NCBI RefSeq assembly: GCF_023822025.1
Contig: NZ_CP082909.1
Span: 1,664,001-1,728,000, forward strand
From: Endozoicomonas sp. 4G
GTDB lineage: Bacteria > Pseudomonadota > Gammaproteobacteria > Pseudomonadales > Endozoicomonadaceae
Length of the DNA: 64,000 bases
Direction of reading: 5' to 3'
Shown here: piece by piece, positions 1 through 9,223 of the stretch
Position numbering within the stretch: the stretch's first letter is position 1
Layout of the letters: every line of letters begins with the position of its first letter
Made by a program: the position numbers and the translations under genes
The notes under the pieces: generated by a model
Told to the model about the DNA's origin: nothing
The model's input: the letters and a program-made list of their open reading frames with translations, nothing else
Database searches by the model: none

Positions 1-2
1 CT

Positions 3-659
3 GATACCTATAAAGCCCGGTTCCCGACCGAAGCTTTCTCAGGAGAGGCTCCCTCACAAGCAGTTGCTGAGGAGAAAGATGACGATTTTGAGTCATTTGA
101 CCTGAATGATGCACTCACCGATGATAACGATGTTGATGCGGACGGCGATCTGGGGGATCTGGAGTTTGATCTGGATGAACTGGAACTTGAAAATGAACTG
201 GCTGAGTCGTCTGATACAGAGTCGTTTGATGCAGAGTCGTTTGATACAGAGCTACCTGATATAGAGTCGGTTGGTGATCTGGACTTCCAGTTGGAAGACC
301 TGGAACTGTCGAAAGACCTGTCCGCTCAGGAAGATGAGCCTGCTCCAGTCGATGATCTGGCGGATGATCTGTCGGATGACCTGGATCTTGATCTTGGACT
401 GGACGATGACAGTGCCGATGCTGAAGAAGAGTCTCTGAGCTTTGATGATGGTTTGCCTGACCTGGAGTCAGTTCTGCAGGATGATGATCTGGACTTCTTG
501 TCTGATGACGATGAAGTAGCCACCAAGTTGGATCTGGCAAGAGCCTACATCGACATGGGTGATCATGAAGGTGCCCGGGATATTCTGCAGGAAGTGCTGG
601 ATTCTGGCAGCGACGAGCAGAAGCAGGAGGCTCAGGTATTGATGGAACAAACGGGTTAA
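3..659 (+). CDS. fimV: FimV C-terminal part (gene runs in from the left edge)
   Basis: The frame is open from the left edge to the stop at 657-659, so only the last ~218 residues are present. FimV is a large inner-membrane, peptidoglycan-binding hub protein needed for type IV pilus assembly, polar organisation and twitching. The visible part is extremely acidic (long Asp/Glu/Leu runs, as in the FimV cytoplasmic region) and ends in the conserved TPR-like C-terminal domain, recognisable by KLDLARAYIDMGD and ILQEVL. The next gene is truA, the usual fimV neighbour in Pseudomonas and relatives. The LysM and transmembrane parts must lie left of the window. Confidence 0.85.
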   Translation, partial: DTYKARFPTEAFSGEAPSQAVAEEKDDDFESFDLNDALTDDNDVDADGDLGDLEFDLDELELENELAESSDTESFDAESFDTELPDIESVGDLDFQLEDLELSKDLSAQEDEPAPVDDLADDLSDDLDLDLGLDDDSADAEEESLSFDDGLPDLESVLQDDDLDFLSDDDEVATKLDLARAYIDMGDHEGARDILQEVLDSGSDEQKQEAQVLMEQTG

Positions 660-692
660 GACGATTTAATCATTTCTGAATTGAAACTTTAC

Positions 693-718
693 AAAAGCCT
701 GGGTAGATCCGGGCTTTT
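693..718 (+). terminator. Rho-independent terminator after fimV
   Basis: AAAAGCC and GGGCTTTT arms enclose a short GC-containing loop, followed by a T-rich stretch, 34 bases after the fimV stop. Confidence 0.65.
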
Positions 719-803
719 CTTATTCGGCTTGCTGGCCCCCTACCAATTCTTTCTGCCTCCTGATAAATTCCTCTCCCTTTAATGGATGGAGTGAGTATTT
801 TTC

Positions 804-1607
804 ATGCCGCGATTAGCTGCCAGTGTTCAATACGATGGTTCCCGTTATCACGGGTGGCAGAGTCTGAAGTCGGGGCTTCCCTCGGTTCAGGCTGCTGTAG
901 AAAAGGCGTTGTCAAAAGTTGCCAATCATTCTGTCTCTGTCGTTTGTGCCGGAAGAACCGATGCCGGGGTGCATGGTTGCAACCAGATTATTCATTTTGA
1001 CACAGAGTCAGTGCGTAGCGGCTATGGCTGGACCTTTGGTGGAAATTCCAACTTGCCGGATGACATCACCTTTAACTGGGTTCAGCCTGTACCTGACGAT
1101 TTCCACGCTCGCTACTCCGCCCTGTGGCGCCGATATCGCTATGTGATTCTTAACCGCCCGGTGCGGCCCGCTCATCTACCCAAAGGTGTCACCTTCTACT
1201 ATCGGCCACTGGATGTAGAGTGGATGAATATCGCCGGGCAGTATCTTGTTGGTGAGCATGATTTTGATTCGTACCGTGCAGTTCAGTGCCAGGCCAAACA
1301 TGCGGTGCGTGAAATTCAGCATCTCAATGTCTACAGACATGGCGATATGGTGGTGATTGACGTCAGGGCCAATGCTTTTCTTCATCATATGGTAAGAAAC
1401 ATCACCGGCGTTCTGCTTGAGATTGGAGCGGGTAGAAAACCACCGGTCTGGGCCAAAGACGTGTTGGATGCCCGAAAACGTTCTGAAGGGGGAACGACTG
1501 CCAAGCCCCATGGCCTTTATTTTGTCGATGTAGGCTATCCAGCAGAGTATGAACTGCCAAACAGTGAGCCGAATCCTTTTTTTGTGGCTTCAGTACTGCC
1601 CTGGTAG
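804..1607 (+). CDS. truA: tRNA pseudouridine(38-40) synthase TruA
   Basis: This cytoplasmic enzyme isomerises uridines 38-40 of the tRNA anticodon arm to pseudouridine. The 267-residue length is normal for TruA. The N-terminus has the family pattern YDGSRYHGWQ, and GRTDAGVHG carries the catalytic aspartate (D53). RYRYVI and the FLHHMVRNI motif of the second half are also present. The ATG at 804 follows a GGAGTGAG-type ribosome site and gives the standard MPRLAASVQYDGS start. It lies downstream of fimV after a terminator, in the order seen in pseudomonads, so it probably has its own promoter in the ~140-bp gap. Confidence 0.96.
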   Translation: MPRLAASVQYDGSRYHGWQSLKSGLPSVQAAVEKALSKVANHSVSVVCAGRTDAGVHGCNQIIHFDTESVRSGYGWTFGGNSNLPDDITFNWVQPVPDDFHARYSALWRRYRYVILNRPVRPAHLPKGVTFYYRPLDVEWMNIAGQYLVGEHDFDSYRAVQCQAKHAVREIQHLNVYRHGDMVVIDVRANAFLHHMVRNITGVLLEIGAGRKPPVWAKDVLDARKRSEGGTTAKPHGLYFVDVGYPAEYELPNSEPNPFFVASVLPW

Positions 1608-1635
1608 AAGGCTTGACAACTTGCTTACATAAGAG

Positions 1636-2312
1636 GTTTCTTATTGAATAAGGCATTCGGTTTTATCGATTAATATTTTTGATGGCTGTTTTAAGACGAT
1701 CAGGGAAGGATCATGAGAAAACGACATCTGTCTATAGTAGGCTTTGCTGCCTGCGTTGCAACTCTGTCGCTCTTGACTGGCACAGCTCAGGCCGGATCAC
1801 TGGAATGGGGCGTTCAGGAGCAGGGAGTTTGTCTTCAGGAGGGTTCGAAGGAACGAGACCAATGGAGCCAAAATATTAAAAAAAAGCTCAACTGGCTACC
1901 TTACTTCAGCGGTGGAAGGTTGGCCCACTCTCATTCTTGTGATCAGAGCAGAATACAGGACTGGGAGGTGGGTGAAGGTGAGGTGGTTTCTGTGGAAGGC
2001 AGGGCGCTGAATGTTTTCCGATGGCGCAAGCAATTCTATCCAGTCACATCTGAGCGCAGATTCGGTATCCTTTATCCGGTTGAGTACCTGCAGCAACGCC
2101 TGAGCTTTCAGTTCAGAGGCAGTCGCTATTGTCTGATATTGAACAAAAATAAGCGTTTTAGAAGCCTTGCCTGGGAGCAATGTCTGCAATCTGTGGAAAC
2201 CCGCTGGTTATTCGATCTGCCGCCCGATCCTGGTGAGGATGGCTTGATCGGTTTAGCAGGAATTGACAGTGATCAAGATGGTGTTCGTGATGATGTTGAG
2301 CGGTTTATTGAG
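1636..2312. repeat. Long direct duplication, copy 1 (copy 2 at 3745-4421)
   Basis: About 677 bp is nearly identical to 3745-4421, offset by exactly 2109 bp. The match begins in the 5' untranslated region and covers roughly the first 200 codons of the two secreted-protein genes, including silent positions. Similarity then drops sharply although the proteins stay homologous. This fits recent gene conversion or recombination between older paralogs. Confidence 0.85.
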
Positions 2313-2633
2313 AAAGTATTAGAGGGCTCTGAAGAGGATAAAAGAGCTGCTTTGTCATTGGCGGGTAGTCTTCAGAAAGAGTTGATAATTGCATACGACC
2401 GGGATGCAGTGATGGCTCTTGAGCCTGAAACAGGTGCTGCATTGGACTGTATGTCATTTGTTATGGAGGATAAGGCAACAAAATTTCTCTTGGAGTTAGA
2501 GGCAAAAACGTACAACACGGTAGAAAGATTGAAAGCATGGAGCAAAATAAACAGTTACTTCAGCGGTATGATATTTACCTTGACTGATGACTTGGAGAGT
2601 CAATGTCATTTTAAACGTGAAGAGCAGAACTGA
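1713..2633 (+). CDS. Secreted protein of unknown function, paralog 1
   Basis: I do not recognise the family. The 306-residue product starts with a clear Sec signal peptide (basic MRKRH, hydrophobic core, cleavage near AQA-GS at about residue 28). The mature part has several cysteines and an aspartate-rich stretch around residues 185-197 (DSDQDGVRDD) resembling a calcium-binding thrombospondin type 3 or EF-hand-like loop. AGGGAAGGATC precedes the ATG as a ribosome site. The first ~200 residues are almost identical to the gene at 3822, while the C-terminal third has diverged. A secreted hydrolase lies between the two copies, so the three may form an export-related accessory unit inserted between truA and trpF. 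Confidence 0.7.
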   Translation: MRKRHLSIVGFAACVATLSLLTGTAQAGSLEWGVQEQGVCLQEGSKERDQWSQNIKKKLNWLPYFSGGRLAHSHSCDQSRIQDWEVGEGEVVSVEGRALNVFRWRKQFYPVTSERRFGILYPVEYLQQRLSFQFRGSRYCLILNKNKRFRSLAWEQCLQSVETRWLFDLPPDPGEDGLIGLAGIDSDQDGVRDDVERFIEKVLEGSEEDKRAALSLAGSLQKELIIAYDRDAVMALEPETGAALDCMSFVMEDKATKFLLELEAKTYNTVERLKAWSKINSYFSGMIFTLTDDLESQCHFKREEQN

Positions 2634-2649
2634 AATTTCAGGGAAGAAT

Positions 2650-3696
2650 ATGAAAAACTATTTAATGATGCTGTTTTTGCTCGCTGCTTCAATGGCGAAT
2701 GCAAGTGAATGTCGGGTTTCTTCACCCGAACTGGCCCTGTACTACGGTAATGGAATGTTCAATAGTCAAAAGGCTGCTCGAGAATCAAGGAATAGTTTAA
2801 TTCGACTATTGAGAAGTCAGCTTCCTGGCTACCGGGTCAGCTATAAGCTTTCTTACAACTACAATGAAAACCCTGTTGATCAAATGCTCGAAGTGGCGCG
2901 ACAAAAGTTGTTACAGGATTACAGTAATATTTTACTGTGGCTGGCAGGAATAGAGTCTGCACCTGACTGGTTCCGTGAGGGGCTGGAGCTGGTTGTGACT
3001 AGCTACGATGCATTCAGTTATGTTTTCGACAGTGACCTTCGCAGGCATGTGCGCCAGTATTCGCAAGATATTAGCCAATGCCGGAAAGTGCTGCTGGTGG
3101 CTCATTCCCAGGGGAACTTTTACGGTAATGAGTCCTGGCGTTTGGTTTATCAGGCTTCGACTGCCGGTATTGCCTGGAATGAGTTGAAGCTAATGGGTGT
3201 GGTGTCAGTAGCCACGCCTGCCAGCCAGGTGGGTTACCCTTTGAGTTATCCAGCTGATCAGCAGAGTGTGACTCGATATCTGACGCTTTCTGATGATCTG
3301 GTGATTAATGTATTGCGAAGTGCTGCTTTTGGGCCTCTGCCCGCCAATGTAACAAACACGACGGTGAGCGACGACTGGAAGAATCATAGCTTTGTGATGA
3401 GTTATCTTTCGGGTGATCCCAGTGGCCAGATGTTGAGGGAGCAGATCAGAAGCGTTGCATACAGTCTGGAAACCCTGCCTTTTGATCGGCAGTCATTAGG
3501 CTCATCGGCGTTGGCTTCTGCGGGCTATGATCCGACAGCACAGATACTGGAAATCCAGTTTGTGGAGTCTGACAGTTTGTATCGATATTATGATGTGCCA
3601 GAGAGTGTCTATCAGGATTTGATGTCTGCTGAATCTGCTGGCCGTTATTATAATCTGGCAATCAGGGGGCAATACCCTTCCAGACGTTTGAACTAA
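2650..3696 (+). CDS. Secreted alpha/beta-hydrolase (lipase/esterase-like)
   Basis: A 348-residue product starting at ATG 2650. This start follows an AGGGAAG ribosome site and gives a clean signal peptide (MKNYLMMLFLLAASMANA). Upstream in-frame starts overlap the preceding gene and would disrupt the signal. KVLLVAHSQGN around residues 147-156 is a nucleophile elbow with S153. A later SDDL aspartate and a KNHSF histidine could complete a Ser-Asp-His triad. The substrate cannot be told from sequence; a secreted lipase or esterase is an inference. It lies 16 bases after the first secreted paralog and is probably co-transcribed with it. Confidence 0.7.
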   Translation: MKNYLMMLFLLAASMANASECRVSSPELALYYGNGMFNSQKAARESRNSLIRLLRSQLPGYRVSYKLSYNYNENPVDQMLEVARQKLLQDYSNILLWLAGIESAPDWFREGLELVVTSYDAFSYVFDSDLRRHVRQYSQDISQCRKVLLVAHSQGNFYGNESWRLVYQASTAGIAWNELKLMGVVSVATPASQVGYPLSYPADQQSVTRYLTLSDDLVINVLRSAAFGPLPANVTNTTVSDDWKNHSFVMSYLSGDPSGQMLREQIRSVAYSLETLPFDRQSLGSSALASAGYDPTAQILEIQFVESDSLYRYYDVPESVYQDLMSAESAGRYYNLAIRGQYPSRRLN

Positions 3697-3821
3697 AGTG
3701 AGTTTTACCTTTGAGTTGGCTCTTGTTTTTTCATTTCGGCAAGGGTTTCTTATTGAATAAAGCCTCCAGCATTATCAATTGTTATCTTTAGTGACTGTCT
3801 TAAGGCAAACAGGGAAGGATC

Positions 3822-4745
3822 ATGAGAAAACGACATCTGTCTATAGTAGGCTTTGTTGCCTGCGTTGCGACTCTATCGCTCTTGACTGGCACAGCTCAGG
3901 CCGGATCACTGGAATGGGGCGTTCAGGAGCAGGGAGTTTGTCTTCAGGAGGGTTCGAAGGAACGAGACCAATGGAGCCAAAATATTAAAAAAAAGCTCAA
4001 CTGGCTACCTTACTTCAGCGGCGGAAGGTTGGCCCACTCCCATTCTTGTGATCAGAGCAGAATACAGGACTGGGAGGTGGGTGAAGGTGAGGTGGTTTCT
4101 GTGGAAGGCAGGGCGCTGAATGTTTTCCGATGGCGCAAGCAATTCTATCCAGTCACATCTGAGCGCAGATTCGGTATCCTTTATCCGGTTGAGTACCTGC
4201 AGCAACGCCTGAGCTTTCAGTTCAGGGGCAGTCGCTATTGTCTGATATTGAACAAAAATAAGCGTTTCAGAAGCCTTGCCTGGGAGCAATGTCTGCAATC
4301 TGTTGAAACCCGCTGGTTTTTTGATCTGCCGCCCGATCCTGGTGAGGATGGCTTGATTGGCTTAGCAGGAATTGACAGTAATCAAGATGGTGTTCGTGAT
4401 GATATTGAGCGGTTTATTGAGAGGGTTCTAACCGATTCTGAACAGGAAAGGAAGGCGGCCAGACAGTTGGCGAAAGTAAGTCAGAAGAAACTGGAGAATG
4501 CCTATGACAGAGAAAAAATCATTGAATTGAGCGATGAGTCGGGTGCGGCAGTTCTTTGTCTTTTGCATGTGATGGACGGGAATTCCACGGCATTTCGCCA
4601 TAAAATGAGAGCAAAAATATATAACACGTTAGAGCGTATAAAAGCATGGAATAAAATGAATAGCCATCTGAGTGGGGTGCCCTATACATTACCTGAAGAT
4701 TTTGCGAGTCAATGTAATTTCTCAGTGAATGGTTCTACCGAATAG
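3822..4745 (+). CDS. Secreted protein of unknown function, paralog 2
   Basis: 307 residues with the same signal peptide and the same Asp-rich loop (DSNQDGVRDD) as the gene at 1713. Residues 1 to about 200 differ at only a handful of positions. Beyond that the two proteins share perhaps half their residues, keeping landmarks such as AYDR, YNT-ER-KAW and SQC near the end. It carries its own copy of the upstream region, including the AGGGAAGGATC ribosome site. No function is assigned; a secreted calcium-binding accessory protein is only a guess based on the acidic loop. Confidence 0.7.
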   Translation: MRKRHLSIVGFVACVATLSLLTGTAQAGSLEWGVQEQGVCLQEGSKERDQWSQNIKKKLNWLPYFSGGRLAHSHSCDQSRIQDWEVGEGEVVSVEGRALNVFRWRKQFYPVTSERRFGILYPVEYLQQRLSFQFRGSRYCLILNKNKRFRSLAWEQCLQSVETRWFFDLPPDPGEDGLIGLAGIDSNQDGVRDDIERFIERVLTDSEQERKAARQLAKVSQKKLENAYDREKIIELSDESGAAVLCLLHVMDGNSTAFRHKMRAKIYNTLERIKAWNKMNSHLSGVPYTLPEDFASQCNFSVNGSTE

Positions 4746-4782
4746 TTCTAGTGCAGCCAGTCCTTGATATCCATACAGCCCC

Positions 4783-4915
4783 CTCGTTCATCCTAAGCAC
4801 CCAAACCCCGTTCATACTGAGCGCCCGAACCCCGTTCATCCTGAGCGGAGTTTGGGTGCCATTGATAGCGAGAACCCATCAATTACATTGAAACCTGCAC
4901 CAGTGAGTGACTGTC
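4783..4915 (-). repeat. Dispersed intergenic repeat, copy A (inverted)
   Basis: This stretch holds two CCGTTCAT-CTGAGCG units, then a segment matching, on the opposite strand, the repeats at 8784-8940 and 11959-12082 (shared words: GTTTGGGTGCCATTGATA and CATCAATTACATTGAAA). It fills most of the 310-bp gap before trpF. The rest of the gap has only two CACCCCCTGCTTT units near 4985-5025 and no convincing gene. Confidence 0.7.
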
Positions 4916-5056
4916 GTAACTTCTTTCAGGGCGGGGAGGATGTCATCACCATGAGACAAGGCTCTACCGTTTCTGCTAACATCCACCCCCTGCTTTCGTT
5001 CATACTTCACCCCCTGCTTTTTCATTCACTGGCTATAGGTATTTACAGGAGAGGTA

Positions 5057-5671
5057 TTGTTGAAGACTCGGATCAAGGTCTGTGGAGTTACCTCGGTAGA
5101 AGAAGCGCTGGCCGCGGTTAATGCCGGTGCTGATGCGCTGGGCCTGGTGTTTTATCAGCACAGTAGACGGTTTGTGTCCGTTAGTAGGGCTCGGGAAATT
5201 GCCACTGCCACCCCGCCTTTTATCACGCTGGTGGGCTTATTTGTTGACGCAGAAGAAGCGGTTATCCGGAACGTTCTGAATCAGGTTCCGCTGGATCTGT
5301 TGCAGTTTCATGGTAATGAGACGGATCAGGAGTGTGGGCGATGGCGAAGACGATATATCAAGGCACTCAGAGTGCGTCCCGGGATGTCTGTTGAAGAAAG
5401 CGCAGCTGCTTACCCCGGTGCCTGTGGTTTGCTTCTGGATTCTTACCGTAAAGGTGTGCCCGGTGGAACCGGCGAGGCTTTTGACTGGCAGCTGATTCCC
5501 GACCATCTGGATAAGCCTGTTATCCTGGCGGGTGGCCTGAATCCTGATAACGTTTCCCATGCCATAGAACAGGTTGCGCCTTTTGCTGTAGACGTTAGCA
5601 GTGGTGTAGAGAATGACTGGGGCAAAGACCCCGAAAAGATGAAAGCCTTTGTCGAGGCGGTAAGACAATGA
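5057..5671 (+). CDS. trpF: Phosphoribosylanthranilate isomerase
   Basis: TrpF converts N-(5-phosphoribosyl)anthranilate to CdRP in tryptophan synthesis. The ~204-residue product shows the (beta/alpha)8 landmarks: KVCGVTS with the catalytic cysteine near residue 9, [20 protein letters not shown] and DVSSGVE. There is no ATG; two TTG codons (5057 and 5060) follow an ACAGGAGAGG ribosome site, and the second has the better spacing. The stop overlaps the trpB start (ATGA), implying translational coupling in a trpFBA operon. No leader peptide or attenuator was recognised upstream. Confidence 0.95.
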   Translation: MLKTRIKVCGVTSVEEALAAVNAGADALGLVFYQHSRRFVSVSRAREIATATPPFITLVGLFVDAEEAVIRNVLNQVPLDLLQFHGNETDQECGRWRRRYIKALRVRPGMSVEESAAAYPGACGLLLDSYRKGVPGGTGEAFDWQLIPDHLDKPVILAGGLNPDNVSHAIEQVAPFAVDVSSGVENDWGKDPEKMKAFVEAVRQ

Positions 5672-6882
5672 CTGTAGATTATAAAAAGTTGCAAGACCTG
5701 CCGGATGAAACCGGTCACTTTGGCCGTTTTGGTGGACGCTACGTCGCTGAAACACTGATGTGTGTGCTTGAAGAGCTGGAATCCACTTACAAAAAGCTCT
5801 GGGATGATGCAGAGTTTCAGGCCGACTTTGATCGTGATCTGGCTCATTACGTAGGCAGGCCGTCCCCGCTCTATCATGCTGAACGCTGGTCTGAGAGCCT
5901 CGGTGGTGCACAAATCTACTTGAAGCGTGAAGACCTGAACCATACCGGTGCCCACAAAATCAACCATGCCATTGGTCAGGCGCTGCTGGCCAAACACATG
6001 GGTAAAAAGCGGATTATTGCTGAAACCGGTGCCGGTCAGCACGGTGTCGCTACCGCTACTGTTGCCGCAAGACTGGGTCTGGAGTGCGTGGTGTACATGG
6101 GCGCCAAAGACGTTAAACGTCAGGCGCTGAATGTTTACCGAATGAAGTTACTTGGGGCCACGGTGGTGCCGGTAGAAAGTGGCTCGCAAACACTGAAAGA
6201 CGCCATCAACGAAGCACTGCGCGACTGGGTAACCCGTCCGGAAGAGACTTTCTATATCCTGGGAACCGTGTGTGGCCCTCATCCGTATCCGGAAATGGTG
6301 CGTAATTTCCAGAGTGTGATTGGTCGTGAAGCCCGCAGGCAGTGCCTGGAAATGACCGGACGTTTGCCAGATGCGCTGGTGGCCTGTGTCGGCGGTGGCT
6401 CTAACGCCATGGGTTTGTTCCATGAATTCCTGCCGGACGAAGAGGTTAAAATCTACGGCGTTGAAGCCGGTGGTCACGGTGTTGAGTCTGGGGAACATGC
6501 GGCCAGAATGTCTGGCGAAAGACAAGGCGTTTTCCAGGGGCAACGCAGTTACCTGATGTGTGACGACGATGGTCAGATAGTAGAAAGCTATTCCGTATCA
6601 GCCGGATTGGATTACCCCGGTGTTGGTCCTGAGCACAGTCACCTCAGAGCGGTTGGCCGTGCTGAATACCCTTGTATCACCGATGATGAGGCACTGGCTG
6701 CTTTCAGAAACCTGACCCGTATGGAAGGCATTATGCCAGCCCTGGAAAGCTCACATGCCCTGGCCTTTGCCGAGAAACTGGCGCCAACCCTGGCAAAGGA
6801 CCGGATTATCCTGGTCAACCTGTCGGGCCGGGGCGACAAGGATATTCATACCGTGGCTGAAATTGATGGACTGACGTTCTAA
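5668..6882 (+). CDS. trpB: Tryptophan synthase beta subunit
   Basis: TrpB is the PLP-dependent subunit that condenses indole with L-serine in the alpha2-beta2 synthase. The 404-residue length is typical. HTGAHKIN contains the Schiff-base lysine (K97), and GGGSNAMG forms the phosphate-binding loop. FGGRYV and the C-terminal LSGRGDKD are also intact. The ATG overlaps the trpF stop by four bases and trpA follows 20 bases after its stop, so trpFBA form one transcription unit. Confidence 0.97.
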   Translation: MTVDYKKLQDLPDETGHFGRFGGRYVAETLMCVLEELESTYKKLWDDAEFQADFDRDLAHYVGRPSPLYHAERWSESLGGAQIYLKREDLNHTGAHKINHAIGQALLAKHMGKKRIIAETGAGQHGVATATVAARLGLECVVYMGAKDVKRQALNVYRMKLLGATVVPVESGSQTLKDAINEALRDWVTRPEETFYILGTVCGPHPYPEMVRNFQSVIGREARRQCLEMTGRLPDALVACVGGGSNAMGLFHEFLPDEEVKIYGVEAGGHGVESGEHAARMSGERQGVFQGQRSYLMCDDDGQIVESYSVSAGLDYPGVGPEHSHLRAVGRAEYPCITDDEALAAFRNLTRMEGIMPALESSHALAFAEKLAPTLAKDRIILVNLSGRGDKDIHTVAEIDGLTF

Positions 6883-6902
6883 GCGTTGAGGGGGGAATTA
6901 TC

Positions 6903-7703
6903 ATGAGAATCAAACAGTGCTTTGAACGATTGTCTTCGCAAGGCAGTAAGGCTCTGATGCCCTACATGACGGCAGGTGATCCGGCGGAAAAGACCGTCGA
7001 CATTATGCACAGGATGGTCGCCAGCGGTGCTAACCTGATTGAGCTTGGGTTCCCGTTCTCGGATCCCGTGGCCGACGGACCGGTGATTGCAGAGGCTCAT
7101 GAGCGGGCATTATCACAAGGTGTTACATTGAATCACGTTTTTTCAATGGTAACTCGCTTCAGGGAACACGATAATACTACCCCGATTGTCCTGATGGGCT
7201 ACCTGAACCCGATAGAAATCATGGGTTATGAGCGGTTTGCAAACCGGGCCGCCCAAGCCGGTGTCGACGGTGTCCTGATTGTTGATCTGCCGGCAGAGTT
7301 TGCTGGCGATCTGGTGGCGCAGTTAAAACCCAGGCAGATTGATATGATCAACCTGATTACACCCACAACCACCGATGAGCGTATTAAAAAGATCTGTGCC
7401 GTTGCTTCAGGATTCGTCTATTACGTTTCCGTAAAAGGAGTAACAGGCTCGAATGCGCTGGATCTGGACAGTGTTCAGTCCCGAGTGGCTCATATCAAAG
7501 GGTTTACCGACCTGCCAGTCGGTGTCGGCTTTGGTATTCGTGATGGTGAGTCGGCAGCGGCCATTGCTTCGGTGGCTGACGGTGTGGTGGTGGGATCTCT
7601 GTTGGTCTCTGAACTGGCCCACTATGAAAGCCAGGGTGACAGCGCTGTCGAACGGGTCTCTGGCCATCTGGAAGCCATGCGTCAGGCAATGGATAAAGAT
7701 TAA
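6903..7703 (+). CDS. trpA: Tryptophan synthase alpha subunit
   Basis: TrpA cleaves indole-3-glycerol phosphate to indole and glyceraldehyde 3-phosphate and channels indole to TrpB. At 266 residues it is normal in length. The active-site pattern LIELGFPFSDPVADGP provides E47 and D58. The C-terminal GFGIRDGE and VVGSLLV phosphate-binding segments are present. A GGGGGAA ribosome site precedes the ATG. It is the last gene of the trp unit, with a hairpin shortly downstream and accD 91 bases further. Confidence 0.96.
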   Translation: MRIKQCFERLSSQGSKALMPYMTAGDPAEKTVDIMHRMVASGANLIELGFPFSDPVADGPVIAEAHERALSQGVTLNHVFSMVTRFREHDNTTPIVLMGYLNPIEIMGYERFANRAAQAGVDGVLIVDLPAEFAGDLVAQLKPRQIDMINLITPTTTDERIKKICAVASGFVYYVSVKGVTGSNALDLDSVQSRVAHIKGFTDLPVGVGFGIRDGESAAAIASVADGVVVGSLLVSELAHYESQGDSAVERVSGHLEAMRQAMDKD

Positions 7704-7729
7704 TCCGATCAATCAGGGCAGACGAAAGG

Positions 7730-7760
7730 GAGCGCTCGGGATTTTCAGGCGCTCTCGTTT
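7730..7760 (+). terminator. Possible terminator between trpA and accD
   Basis: GAGCGC and GCGCTC arms with a 13-base loop, followed by TCGTTTTC, lie about 27 bases after the trpA stop. The loop is long and the T tract imperfect, so readthrough to accD is possible. Confidence 0.45.
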
Positions 7761-7794
7761 TCAGTCTTGCCAATAGACAGGAAGCGTTAAGTTA

Positions 7795-8724
7795 ATGAGT
7801 AACTGGCTAGTCGACAAACTGATACCTTCGCTGTCACGTTCTGCGAGCCAGCAGAAAAGCAGTAATGTGCCGGAAGGGTTGTGGCGCAAGTGCGTAAAGT
7901 GTGAGTCGGTCCTGTATCGTCCAGAGCTTGAAAGAAATTTGGACGTTTGTCCAAAATGCAGCCATCACATGCGGATCGGTGCCCGCAAGCGTCTGGAATA
8001 TTTTCTGGATAAAAACAGTACTGAAGAGCTGTTTTCAGAGATAGAGCCTGTCGATAAGCTCAAGTTCCGGGATTCAAAAAAATACAAAGATCGTCTGGCC
8101 TCGGCGCAAAAACAGACCGGTGAAAAAGACGCCCTGGTCGCCATGAAAGGCTATCTGGATGGCCTGCCTGTGGTCGCTGTAGCGTTTGAATTCAGCTTTA
8201 TGGGCGGTTCAATGGGTTCTGTGGTGGGCGAGAAATTTGCCCGAGCCGCAGAGCTAAGTCTGGAACTGAAGATTCCTTTTGTCTGTTTCTCGGCCAGTGG
8301 CGGTGCCCGTATGCAGGAAGCCTTGTTCTCCCTGATGCAGATGGCAAAAACCAGCGCAGCGTTAGAGCGTTTGAAACAACAGGGTGTGCCTTATTTCTCG
8401 GTACTGACCGATCCCGTTTATGGCGGTGTTTCCGCCTCACTGGCCATGCTGGGTGATATCAATATTGCCGAGCCGGGTGCATTAATCGGTTTTGCCGGCC
8501 CGCGGGTGATCGAGCAGACCGTTCGTGAAAAGTTGCCGGAAGGCTTTCAGCGAAGTGAGTTCCTGCTGGAGCACGGTGTCATCGATATGATTGTTGACCG
8601 GGGTGACATGCGCTCGACAATCGCTCGTCTTTGCAGAAAAATGCAGGGAATCGCCCCTGTGCCGGTTGAGCCGGATTCGGACTTTAGTGAAGTTGAGGAA
8701 GAGGTGGTTTCGGCGGCTGGGTGA
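7795..8724 (+). CDS. accD: Acetyl-CoA carboxylase carboxyltransferase subunit beta
   Basis: AccD pairs with AccA to transfer the carboxyl group from carboxybiotin to acetyl-CoA, the first committed step of fatty acid synthesis. The 309-residue product has the N-terminal four-cysteine zinc finger (C33-x2-C36 and C52-x2-C55). The crotonase-like core follows, with [19 protein letters not shown] and DPVYGGV. The C-terminal ~25 residues are an acidic tail, as in many gammaproteobacteria. Its position between trpA and folC is the conserved context. Confidence 0.96.
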   Translation: MSNWLVDKLIPSLSRSASQQKSSNVPEGLWRKCVKCESVLYRPELERNLDVCPKCSHHMRIGARKRLEYFLDKNSTEELFSEIEPVDKLKFRDSKKYKDRLASAQKQTGEKDALVAMKGYLDGLPVVAVAFEFSFMGGSMGSVVGEKFARAAELSLELKIPFVCFSASGGARMQEALFSLMQMAKTSAALERLKQQGVPYFSVLTDPVYGGVSASLAMLGDINIAEPGALIGFAGPRVIEQTVREKLPEGFQRSEFLLEHGVIDMIVDRGDMRSTIARLCRKMQGIAPVPVEPDSDFSEVEEEVVSAAG

Positions 8725-8783
8725 TGGTTGAAAAGTTTGTGGCTCGTTCCCTGGCTCCAGAGGGTGTCGAAAAAGTCTAACCT

Positions 8784-8940
8784 CTCGTTCCCACGCTCTG
8801 CGTGGGAATGCATACCTTACCTAACAAGCTGGTACACGCTTTCAATGTAATGGATGGGTTCCCTTTATTAATGGCACCCAAACCCCGTTCACCCTGAGCG
8901 CCCTTCGACTCCGCTCAGGGTGAACGGACGAAGGGTGGAG
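8784..8940 (+). repeat. Dispersed intergenic repeat, copy B, with palindromic REP head
   Basis: It begins with a REP-like palindrome at 8788-8808 (TTCCCACGC TCT GCGTGGGAA), continues through a ~100-bp segment shared with 11959-12082, and ends in an inverted pair of TTCACCCTGAGCG/GCTCAGGGTGAA words. It lies directly after accD and abuts a truncated DUF2442 gene. Confidence 0.75.
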
Positions 8941-9145
8941 CACAAAGCGCCCAACTCAAGGAAAAAACGGCAAAAATACTGTGAACTCTCCAAGGGTAAT
9001 GTCATAGCTGTTTTTTTAGACAACAACGGAGAAAAATCCATCACTCCGTAGGAACCATCAGAAAAAGAAAGTCGAATTTCTTTATCGTACAACCACTCAG
9101 CTTTTATCAATTTAATCATAATCAGCTCCTGGAATACGCTCTAGC
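8939..9145 (-). pseudogene. Truncated DUF2442 gene plus tail of a DUF4160 gene
   Basis: These 207 bases match 12185-12391 almost exactly. On the minus strand they encode the first ~60 residues of a DUF2442-type protein (MIKLIKAEWLYDKEI...) starting at 9119, preceded by the last few codons of a DUF4160 gene (ERIPGADYD). The downstream end is replaced by repeat DNA, so the DUF2442 frame loses its C-terminal part; the upstream end stops 25 bases into the DUF4160 tail. It is a non-functional remnant of the module that is fuller at 12054-12624. Confidence 0.75.
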
Positions 9146-9188
9146 AACCCCCCATAGATCTGTAGGAAAGGCCTGAATTTTTAATCTA

Positions 9189-9208
9189 GTATATACTCAG
9201 GTATATAC
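9189..9208. promoter_or_regulatory. Probable VapBC autoregulatory operator
   Basis: Two self-complementary GTATATAC octamers separated by TCAG form a perfect symmetrical site 15 bases before the vapB start and just ahead of the AGAGAGG ribosome site. AbrB-fold VapB antitoxins normally bind inverted repeats over their own promoter, so this is the likely operator. Confidence 0.6.
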
Positions 9209-9223
9209 AAGAGAGGTTCGAAT

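Noticed and set aside
115-540. Open frame on the minus strand across fimV
   Set aside because: It is antisense to the acidic fimV region; the His/Pro/Thr-rich translation is what Asp/Leu-rich codons give on the other strand.
4852-5121. An 89-codon frame before trpF
   Set aside because: It is made of the dispersed repeat and runs into trpF out of frame; no domain or ribosome site supports it.
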